Positions 1 to 7,146 of a stretch of 34,177 nt of DNA are shown here, one piece after another. The stretch comes from Ochromonas danica (lineage: Eukaryota; Sar; Chrysophyceae; Chromulinales; Chromulinaceae): positions 1-34,177 of the forward strand of contig VKHL01000225.1 of assembly GCA_015146655.1 (NCBI GenBank), in the 5' to 3' direction. Both the position numbers and the translations under genes were made by a program. Below the pieces are notes generated by a model. That model did no database searches and was not told the origin of the DNA. It saw only the letters and a list, made by a program, of their open reading frames with translations. How positions within the stretch are numbered: the stretch's first letter is position 1; every line of letters starts with the position of its first letter.

Positions 1-579
1 AACAACATCCCTCATTCTTTAAAGAATGACCTCTCCTCCATGCTCTTCAATCCTCTCTGCTCTGACATCACCATAATCGTAGCTGAAGAAAGAATGCCTG
101 CTCATCATTCAATCTTGGTATCGAGATCTGAAGTCTTCCGAGCCATGTTCTCATCCAACATGATCGAAGCTACTGAGCGTGTCGTGCACATTGATGACTT
201 CGACCTGCCTGTGGTCAAAGCCATGCTGCGCTTCCTCTATTCCGATGACTGCGAAGACCACGACTTAGCAGACCATGGAGATCAGTTACTGGCCATCGCC
301 TGCAAATATGGCATATCAGGTCTGGTGGAAAAGGTGGAAAGCCACTTGAGCTCCACTCTCACCATCGCCAATGCAGCGAAAGTGTTGAGGATGGCGGACA
401 TGTGCAATGCTCAGAAGTTGAGAAGCAGTGCTCTGGACTTCATCGCTCATAATCTAAAGGCCATCAGCCAGACAAGCGATTTCTTCGAGGTACTTGGTGT
501 CCCTTTGACCCAAGAGTTGGTGCTAAAGCTGACCGAATTTGTGCGTCCCAAGAGTGGGGAACCTTACCATCATGTTTAG
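1..579 (+). CDS. MATH-BTB protein, array copy 1 (5' end outside window)
   Basis: The frame is open from base 1 (no in-frame stop before the ATG at 40) and ends with TAG at 577-579, so this is the 3' part of a gene that starts left of the window. What remains is a BTB/POZ domain (motifs CSDITIIV, HHSILVSRSEVFRAMF, FLYSDDCED) followed by a helical BACK/3-box-like stretch. MATH-BTB proteins typically act as substrate adaptors for Cullin-3 ubiquitin ligases: MATH binds the substrate, BTB dimerises and binds Cul3. The C-terminus (SQTSDFFEVLG...EPYHHV, type A) is the same as in copy 2. Just upstream of the BTB domain this copy is 27 nt shorter than copies 2 and 3, in frame. The coding part differs from copy 2 by at least one synonymous base (C252 versus T2491). 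Confidence 0.85.
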   Translation, partial: NNIPHSLKNDLSSMLFNPLCSDITIIVAEERMPAHHSILVSRSEVFRAMFSSNMIEATERVVHIDDFDLPVVKAMLRFLYSDDCEDHDLADHGDQLLAIACKYGISGLVEKVESHLSSTLTIANAAKVLRMADMCNAQKLRSSALDFIAHNLKAISQTSDFFEVLGVPLTQELVLKLTEFVRPKSGEPYHHV

Positions 580-630
580 CTATCAGGTGGTGTAACTTGT
601 ATATTTCACGTTTCAACTTCATTCCATTGT

Positions 631-636
631 AATAAA
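631..636 (+). terminator. Poly(A) signal AATAAA of array copy 1
   Basis: AATAAA lies 52 nt after the stop codon of copy 1, within an AT-rich context. The identical signal occurs at 2870-2875 after copy 2. Confidence 0.55.
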
Positions 637-1493
637 ATATCAGTTGTTCGTGCTTTTGTGGATGTCTTCAATCACTCGTCATGAAGAAAACAACTGCATA
701 GACCCTTCGATATATTGGATATGTGGCGAAGGAAACAACAAAAGGAAATACACTAAGAACAAATGTGACGGAGAGTGTTGCTGTTCCTCAGTCAGGCACA
801 CAAAACATCACTACCATCACCACCATAAGTAGGAATATTATCTGAAATGACTTCTTCTGCATTTTGATCACTATATACAGTAACTATGAAAAGGAAATCT
901 TATCAGCACGTTTAAGCGTGATGATGTGGCACAGACCTTTCTATTTCACGTTTCGCTCATAGTTAGAGAGCTAGACTTAAAGAGGTTTCCACCACTTTGC
1001 CTGGAGGAAGCGACACCTGCAATCTGCAATCGATCAACACTACCACACCACCACAGAATCCTTTGTTGATAGAGACAAGAGGGATTCCAGGAATAGTCAC
1101 CTCCGATATTATCATTATTCATACCCGCCAAGGTTGTCTCGCTTATATTCTTAAAGTGATCCTGCTAATGATTGCATTTATTTTGATACTAAACGATGAA
1201 AGTCCACTGTAGTCTAGACTCTCTTTTGACACTTCTTTATGAGACAGCAGGTCAGATGGTTTGCTTCATTACTGAACGAATTGAGATCAATTGGGATGTC
1301 ATCTGTTTTGAAAGGTGTTTCTGCTGTGTGATCTGGGAGTAGTTTATTCGAGGAAGTGTTTCTTCACCCCGCACAATGGAGGGATCAGCAATTTCCTCAC
1401 AAAATAGCTGAATGGTTGTTAAAACTCGCTTGTTTTGACTTTTCTTCACAGGTATTAGAAGTTACAGGAAATGAAGGGTTGTGAAGTGTCTCG

Positions 1494-1542
1494 CTTCTTC
1501 TTCTTCTTCTTCTTCTTCTTCTTCTTCTTCTTCTTCTTCTTC
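1494..1542 (+). repeat. CTT microsatellite (identical copy at 3733-3781)
   Basis: About 16 perfect CTT units. The copy in the second spacer (3733-3781) has exactly the same length and flanks. Because such runs change length fast, this equality supports a very recent duplication. Confidence 0.95.
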
Positions 1543-1747
1543 AACCACACAGAAAGACAGGGACTAGACTAGACTCGACTAGACTAGTGGTAGCAGTCCA
1601 TTAGCAAGAAGAAGTGACGCTATAGGAGAGACATCTCATTCAGAGTACTTTATTTCTCTTCGCAGAAAGCTTATCGCATACCAACAAGAATTGTCCCAAT
1701 TGTTGCCTCAGAATATTGAACGTGAAGTTGAAAGATCGATCGTCAAC

Positions 1748-2818
1748 ATGTTGCTTGAAACTAGTGTAGTCAAATCAAATAGCGTCTCCTGTACCGTCAA
1801 CTTTCGCGGATTGAAGTTTTTTGAATCTGAAACTGGGCATGAAACTTCTAGTCCAACTGTAGAATTGGGAGGCTACCGCTGGAGTGTCACCATCTATCCA
1901 GGAGGCGATAGGGAAGAATCGAAAGGATATCTATCGTGTTATCTTAAAAACAAGTCCCAGACAGAGATTAAAGCCTTCTATAGCATTACCTTGGTCAACC
2001 GAATTGAGGCGCGAAACCTCAACTACGAAGGCATCGTAACCTTTAAACCAGATCAAAGCTGGGGGTATTCTAAATTCATTTCACTCAGGTATACTACAAC
2101 TTATGGATATTTTAGGGATGACACAATTGCCATCCGTGTAGAGATCCGCAACTATGGTGATCTTGTAAAAGAAGTGCCCAATGCACCATGGACAAATACT
2201 ATCATAACCAATAACAACATCCCTGTAGTAAGCAATAAACGTCCATATGCATCAACATTGAAGAATGACCTCTCCTCCATGCTCTTCAATCCTCTCTGCT
2301 CTGACATCACCATAATCGTAGCTGAAGAAAGAATGCCTGCTCATCATTCAATCTTGGTATCGAGATCTGAAGTCTTCCGAGCCATGTTCTCATCCAACAT
2401 GATCGAAGCTACTGAGCGTGTCGTGCACATTGATGACTTCGACCTGCCTGTGGTCAAAGCCATGCTGCGCTTCCTCTATTCCGATGACTGTGAAGACCAC
2501 GACTTAGCAGACCATGGAGATCAGTTACTGGCCATCGCCTGCAAATATGGCATATCAGGTCTGGTGGAAAAGGTGGAAAGCCACTTGAGCTCCACTCTCA
2601 CCATCGCCAATGCAGCGAAAGTGTTGAGGATGGCGGACATGTGCAATGCTCAGAAGTTGAGAAGCAGTGCTCTGGACTTCATCGCTCATAATCTAAAGGC
2701 CATCAGCCAGACAAGCGATTTCTTCGAGGTACTTGGTGTCCCTTTGACCCAAGAGTTGGTGCTAAAGCTGACCGAATTTGTGCGTCCCAAGAGTGGGGAA
2801 CCTTACCATCATGTTTAG
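1748..2818 (+). CDS. MATH-BTB protein, array copy 2 (type A C-terminus)
   Basis: A single open frame of 356 aa from the first in-frame ATG (1748). Residues about 10-150 form a MATH domain (GGYRWSVTIYPGG, FYSITLVN, SWGYSKFISL, IAIRVEIR). Residues about 180-300 form a BTB/POZ domain, and a BACK-like helical tail follows. Family knowledge: Cullin-3 substrate adaptor, TDPOZ/SPOP-like layout, nucleus or cytosol. The frame stays open upstream to a likely splice acceptor at 1665, adding KLIAYQQELSQLLPQN and more if an upstream exon exists; the region just before the ATG (IEREVERSIVN) is compatible with coding. The C-terminus EPYHHV is shared with copy 1. An AATAAA lies 52 nt downstream. Confidence 0.85.
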   Translation: MLLETSVVKSNSVSCTVNFRGLKFFESETGHETSSPTVELGGYRWSVTIYPGGDREESKGYLSCYLKNKSQTEIKAFYSITLVNRIEARNLNYEGIVTFKPDQSWGYSKFISLRYTTTYGYFRDDTIAIRVEIRNYGDLVKEVPNAPWTNTIITNNNIPVVSNKRPYASTLKNDLSSMLFNPLCSDITIIVAEERMPAHHSILVSRSEVFRAMFSSNMIEATERVVHIDDFDLPVVKAMLRFLYSDDCEDHDLADHGDQLLAIACKYGISGLVEKVESHLSSTLTIANAAKVLRMADMCNAQKLRSSALDFIAHNLKAISQTSDFFEVLGVPLTQELVLKLTEFVRPKSGEPYHHV

Positions 2819-3986
2819 CTATCAGGTGGTGTAACTTGTATATTTCACGTTTCAACTTCATTCCATTGTAATAAAATATCAGTTGTTCGTGCTTTTGTGG
2901 ATGTCTTCAATCACTCGTCATGAAGAAAACAACTGCATAGACCCTTCGATATATTGGATATGTGGCGAAGGAAACAACAAAAGGAAATACACTAAGAACA
3001 AATGTGACGGAGAGTGTTGCTGTTCCTCAGTCAGGCACACAAAACATCACTACCATCACCACCATAAGTAGGAATATTATCTGAAATGACTTCTTCTGCA
3101 TTTTGATCACTATATACAGTAACTATGAAAAGGAAATCTTATCAGCACGTTTAAGCGTGATGATGTGGCACAGACCTTTCTATTTCACGTTTCGCTCATA
3201 GTTAGAGAGCTAGACTTAAAGAGGTTTCCACCACTTTGCCTGGAGGAAGCGACACCTGCAATCTGCAATCGATCAACACTACCACACCACCACAGAATCC
3301 TTTGTTGATAGAGACAAGAGGGATTCCAGGAATAGTCACCTCCGATATTATCATTATTCATACCCGCCAAGGTTGTCTCGCTTATATTCTTAAAGTGATC
3401 CTGCTAATGATTGCATTTATTTTGATACTAAACGATGAAAGTCCACTGTAGTCTAGACTCTCTTTTGACACTTCTTTATGAGACAGCAGGTCAGATGGTT
3501 TGCTTCATTACTGAACGAATTGAGATCAATTGGGATGTCATCTGTTTTGAAAGGTGTTTCTGCTGTGTGATCTGGGAGTAGTTTATTCGAGGAAGTGTTT
3601 CTTCACCCCGCACAATGGAGGGATCAGCAATTTCCTCACAAAATAGCTGAATGGTTGTTAAAACTCGCTTGTTTTGACTTTTCTTCACAGGTATTAGAAG
3701 TTACAGGAAATGAAGGGTTGTGAAGTGTCTCGCTTCTTCTTCTTCTTCTTCTTCTTCTTCTTCTTCTTCTTCTTCTTCTTCAACCACACAGAAAGACAGG
3801 GACTAGACTAGACTCGACTAGACTAGTGGTAGCAGTCCATTAGCAAGAAGAAGTGACGCTATAGGAGAGACATCTCATTCAGAGTACTTTATTTCTCTTC
3901 GCAGAAAGCTTATCGCATACCAACAAGAATTGTCCCAATTGTTGCCTCAGAATATTGAACGTGAAGTTGAAAGATCGATCGTCAAC
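2819..3986 (+). other. Array spacer 2 with 5' leader of copy 3
   Basis: Repeat of the first spacer, offset by 2239 bp: AATAAA at 2870, CTT run at 3733-3781, pentamer repeat at about 3803-3827, and the same putative splice acceptor ending at 3904. I found no base difference from spacer 1 in the stretches I compared. Confidence 0.65.
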
Positions 3987-5114
3987 ATGTTGCTTGAAAC
4001 TAGTGTAGTCAAATCAAATAGCGTCTCCTGTACCGTCAACTTTCGCGGATTGAAGTTTTTTGAATCTGAAACTGGGCATGAAACTTCTAGTCCAACTGTA
4101 GAATTGGGAGGCTACCGCTGGAGTGTCACCATCTATCCAGGAGGCGATAGGGAAGAATCGAAAGGATATCTATCGTGTTATCTTAAAAACAAGTCCCAGA
4201 CAGAGATTAAAGCCTTCTATAGCATTACCTTGGTCAACCGAATTGAGGCGCGAAACCTCAACTACGAAGGCATCGTAACCTTTAAACCAGATCAAAGCTG
4301 GGGGTATTCTAAATTCATTTCACTCAGGTATACTACAACTTATGGATATTTTAGGGATGACACAATTGCCATCCGTGTAGAGATCCGCAACTATGGTGAT
4401 CTTGTAAAAGAAGTGCCCAATGCACCATGGACAAATACTATCATAACCAATAACAACATCCCTGTAGTAAGCAATAAACGTCCATATGCATCAACATTGA
4501 AGAATGACCTCTCCTCCATGCTCTTCAATCCTCTCTGCTCTGACATCACCATAATCGTAGCTGAAGAAAGAATGCCTGCTCATCATTCAATCTTGGTATC
4601 GAGATCTGAAGTCTTCCGAGCCATGTTCTCATCCAACATGATCGAAGCTACTGAGCGTGTCGTGCACATTGATGACTTCGACCTGCCTGTGGTCAAAGCC
4701 ATGCTGCGCTTCCTCTATTCCGATGACTGTGAAGACCACGACTTAGCAGACCATGGAGATCAGTTACTGGCCATCGCCTGCAAATATGGCATATCAGGTC
4801 TGGTGGAAAAGGTGGAAAGCCACTTGAGCTCCACTCTCACCATCGCCAATGCAGCGAAAGTGTTGAGGATGGCGGACTTGTGCAATGCTCAGAAGTTGAG
4901 AAGTAGTGCTTTGGACTTCATCGCTCATAATCTAAAGGCAGTAGTGGAGAATCGTGACTTCAGTCAACATATGGATCGCCAGTTGTTGATTGATGTTTTA
5001 TGCAGGCTATCTGGTGTATCGTCAGATACCATTGATACGCAAAAAGAGGAAGAATTCTTGAGTGTCTCACCTTTGTCGTCCGATAGGCCAAAGAAGAGGA
5101 AGCAAATGAACTGA
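3987..5114 (+). CDS. MATH-BTB protein, array copy 3 (type B C-terminus, NLS-like end)
   Basis: 375 aa from ATG 3987. The MATH and BTB domains match copy 2 up to about base 4877. The sequence then diverges step by step (silent and missense changes) and, from about 4938, has an entirely different tail: AVVENRDFSQHMDRQLLIDVL, then an acidic/serine stretch, and a basic end RPKKRKQMN that resembles a nuclear localisation signal. The helix with HMDRQLLIDVLCRLSG is closer to the usual BACK/3-box end than the type A tail. The array remnant at 5719-6237 has a diverged form of the same tail, so type B is probably the older form. As a Cul3 adaptor this copy would be the one best placed to act in the nucleus; that is inference. 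Confidence 0.87.
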   Translation: MLLETSVVKSNSVSCTVNFRGLKFFESETGHETSSPTVELGGYRWSVTIYPGGDREESKGYLSCYLKNKSQTEIKAFYSITLVNRIEARNLNYEGIVTFKPDQSWGYSKFISLRYTTTYGYFRDDTIAIRVEIRNYGDLVKEVPNAPWTNTIITNNNIPVVSNKRPYASTLKNDLSSMLFNPLCSDITIIVAEERMPAHHSILVSRSEVFRAMFSSNMIEATERVVHIDDFDLPVVKAMLRFLYSDDCEDHDLADHGDQLLAIACKYGISGLVEKVESHLSSTLTIANAAKVLRMADLCNAQKLRSSALDFIAHNLKAVVENRDFSQHMDRQLLIDVLCRLSGVSSDTIDTQKEEEFLSVSPLSSDRPKKRKQMN

Positions 5115-5319
5115 GCTAGTCAACTTGATCGTTGCGGTGTGTCTCTTGTCTGGTGGTGAACACAGTACTTATTGGCTTCTTCGAGTAGAAGATAAGTGCT
5201 TATAGGAGATCACCTGCGAAACACTGTGCATTGAGACATATGGATAATCCATGATGCTTGTAAACTAAGATTTCCAACACCTTAAGACAGCCAACCTAAT
5301 GGACAGTACTACCTAATGG

Positions 5320-5590
5320 CATGCGCCGTATTTCCTTGACATGGCTTTCTTTAATTGCGCAGGCTTCGGGCTGCTTGCTGCTATTCCACCATTATTCTCT
5401 CTCATCGCCTCCTTTATATTCTTCGAGCTCGAAAATGCTTTTGAGATCTCATTCCCCAACATACTCCCTGCTGTCGAAGCTCGAGAAAGATCTCGAACAG
5501 ATTTCAGTGACTTCAGGATAGGATTACTCGCCATCTCTGTACTGTCCATACTCATTCGCATTGACTTTTGCATCGCACTGATTTCTGACA
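5320..5590 (-). pseudogene. Inverted fragment of the downstream gene (from about 9736-10000)
   Basis: Read on the minus strand, this encodes the serine-rich stretch SAMQKSMRMSMDSTEMASNP ... ENNGGIAASSPKP, nearly identical to part of exon 2 of the gene at 7147-10664. A few missense changes are present (V to K after NEIS, A to R before ENNGG). The frame has no start or end context of its own, so it is a relocated fragment. The 205 nt between the copy 3 stop (5114) and this fragment show nothing recognisable. Confidence 0.9.
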
Positions 5591-5602
5591 CCTGCAAACT
5601 TG

Positions 5603-5718
5603 TGTTGAAAAGCTATATAGTGATAAAGATACAGAAGAAGTCATTTCAGACGATATTCCTACTTAATGATGACGATGGTAGTGATGATTTGTATGCCTGA
5701 CTGAGGAACAGCAATACT
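5603..5718 (-). repeat. Inverted copy of array spacer sequence (from about 775-887)
   Basis: The reverse complement matches the spacer downstream of array copies 1 and 2 (about 775-887 and 3014-3126), including the segments CTGTTCCTCAGTCAGGCA and CTGAAATGACTTCTTCTG, with scattered substitutions. It abuts the BTB remnant directly at about 5719. The array spacer was therefore copied and inverted before joining the headless BTB fragment. Confidence 0.88.
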
Positions 5719-6237
5719 CCCCATCCTGCTCATCACTTTGTCTTGGCAACGAGATCTGAAGTCTTCCGAGCCATGTTCTCATCCAACATGATCGAAGCTA
5801 CTGAGCGTGTCGTGCACATTGATGACTTCGACCTGCCTGTGGTCAAAGCCATGCTGCGCTTCCTCTATTCCGATGACTGTGAAGACCACGACTTAGCAGA
5901 CCATGGAGATCAGTTACTGGCCATCGCCTGCAAATATGGCATATCAGGTCTGGTGGAGAAGGTGGAAAGCCACTTGAGCTCCACTCTCACCATCGCCAAT
6001 GCAGCGAAAGTGCTGAAGATGGCGGACATATATCATGCGCGGAAGTTGAGAAGTAGTGCTTTGGACTTTATTGCTCATAATCTAAAGGCAGTAGCGGAGA
6101 ATCGTGATGTCGGTCAACATATGGATCGCCAGTTGATGTTTGATGTAATATGCAGGCTATCTGGTGCTGCTTCATTTTGCATCGACGTGCCTTCAAGTGG
6201 AAAGAAAGACGTGTCAAGTGAATCAGTTGTGGGCTGA
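5719..6237 (+). pseudogene. Headless BTB remnant (array copy 4)
   Basis: Encodes most of the BTB domain and a type B tail (VGQHMDRQLMFDVICRLSG ... SSESVVG) but no MATH domain. Homology starts abruptly at about 5719, where the codon aligned with the Met of EERMPAHH reads CAT. The frame is closed by TGA at 5698-5700, and the first Met inside is deep in the BTB domain (SEVFRAM). It lacks the promoter side of the array unit and is fused to an inverted spacer piece. Most likely a pseudogene; a truncated BTB-only protein made from a new promoter cannot be excluded. Confidence 0.8.
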
Positions 6238-6325
6238 GGAAGAGATATGGACTGAGTAAAACAGATTAAGGCTAACGCCACGACTGTTGTCCGCGATAAA
6301 TACATAATTGGATTATTGTCATGCC

Positions 6326-6400
6326 ACGCCCAGATAGTGAGGCACTCAGCAGTGTGGCCAACTCACCAAGTGATCAATTATACCATTTAATGTCAGCATT
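6326..6400 (+). pseudogene. Direct fragment copied from about 8706-8780
   Basis: Starting at AGATAGTGAGGCACTCAGCA, this stretch matches exon 1 of the downstream gene almost base for base (one G to A in CATTTGATGTCAGC), then fades after about 6400. It begins close to where the neighbouring inverted fragment ends in parental coordinates, so one original fragment was probably broken and half of it flipped. Confidence 0.9.
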
Positions 6401-6489
6401 GATATAAGTGGCTATGGAATAAGGCAACAAAGAATGGAGATTTTAGCTTGCAATCCGTGCATAATATCAACAATGCATGTGAAACCACG

Positions 6490-6645
6490 TTTCCGAGATT
6501 AACAACGATCCTAAGACCTTCAAATGACTTCGTGTTTGAATCCATCGCATCACAGAGCGAATGCGTTGATGTAACTCTGTCAAATTGTATCGTGGATAAT
6601 GAACAATGAGATAACTTGACAATAGATCACGCAGACAAAGATCGA
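6490..6645 (-). pseudogene. Inverted fragment copied from about 8575-8715
   Basis: The minus strand encodes DLLSSYLIVHYPRYNLTELHQ and RSVMRWIQTRSHLKVLGSLL, matching residues of exon 1 of the 7147-10664 gene with a few changes. No start, stop or splice context is preserved, so this is a gene fragment. Confidence 0.9.
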
Positions 6646-6719
6646 ATACTAACAGTGAGGACACACTAAGATAACAAAATAATCAGTCAAGGCAAACCGC
6701 AAGTGAATTGGAAGAGATA

Positions 6720-6880
6720 CTGTTCCACCATTAATTTTCTGCCATAGCATTCCTCAAATTCTTAGAACTCGAAAACGCTCCTCTTATACACAGCTCAATC
6801 CCCTAAGCATGCCTTGATGTCGAGGCTTGTCAGCAGGATGACTGCTCGACATCTCCGTACTGTCTGTACTGAACCCCATC
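6720..6880 (-). pseudogene. Second, more diverged inverted fragment from about 9755-9940
   Basis: On the minus strand the segments around GAGGAGCGTTTTCGAG, AATGCTATGGCAGAAAATTAATGG and the motif TDSTEMSS align with the same serine-rich exon 2 region that is also copied at 5320-5590, but with many substitutions and gaps. It is therefore an older copy than the one at 5320. Confidence 0.75.
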
Positions 6881-7146
6881 GACTCCTGCTCGCGTTGATT
6901 GGGGCAAGATTCTAACACTCTAAGATGTTTACACCTGCTGCACCACCTGTAGTACGCTGAAAAGCTCACACACATGATTTATGATGCCATTCCATTCGGG
7001 GAAACCATTGCACGTTCCATGGAAGTTGATTTGGATTCCAGACAAGGCGAAACGGCTTGCCCATTTTCGACATTCCTGTCATCCCGTTGCTATCAACTCA
7101 TTCGTTGTCTATCGAGCTTAGGCGCTTGATTCTTTTTATCCACATC

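Larger units (their letters stand above)
580..1747 (+). other. Array spacer 1 with 5' leader of copy 2
   Basis: About 1.17 kb without a credible gene. It holds the poly(A) signal (631), a run of 16 CTT units (1494-1542), and a CTAGA-type pentamer repeat (about 1564-1588). Two stretches look like 3' splice acceptors: pyrimidine-rich DNA followed by CAG at about 1451 and at 1663-1665. The second would open an in-frame exon at 1666 that runs into the copy 2 coding region, so a short upstream coding or untranslated exon is possible. Small frames here (for example 644-832 and 997-1212) begin at TTG and have no protein-like features. Confidence 0.6.
22..4877 (+). repeat. Tandem repeat, period 2239 bp, about 2.2 copies
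   Basis: Positions 22-2260 and 2261-4499 match base for base wherever I compared them, apart from a C/T difference at 252/2491. A third partial copy runs from 4500 to about 4877, where it begins to diverge. Each unit holds the BTB half of one gene, its 3' flank, the spacer, and the MATH half of the next gene. The CTT microsatellite is the same length in both spacers. Either this is a very recent amplification by unequal crossing-over, or the copy number is partly an assembly product. Confidence 0.95.
6238..7146. other. Fragment scrapyard upstream of the 1144-aa gene
   Basis: No intact gene. The stretch contains three recognisable pieces of the gene at 7147-10664 (listed separately), joined by about 80-260 nt of unassigned DNA. 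The last 120 nt or so before 7147 must hold the promoter and leader of that gene. I see no TATA box. Confidence 0.7.

Noticed and set aside
644-832. 62-codon frame ending in a His-rich stretch (also at 2883-3071)
   Set aside because: Starts at TTG, lies in the array spacer after a poly(A) signal, and the His run comes from a CATCAC repeat.
946-1449. Overlapping short frames on both strands of the spacer (repeated 2239 bp downstream)
   Set aside because: No domain, non-ATG starts or no context; repeated only because the spacer is duplicated.
1470-1570. ATG followed by a poly-Phe frame over the CTT run
   Set aside because: Translation of a microsatellite; ends quickly and has no sensible protein.
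1-5114. CRISPR-like or satellite array
   Set aside because: The 2.2-kb units hold full genes; this is a gene tandem duplication.
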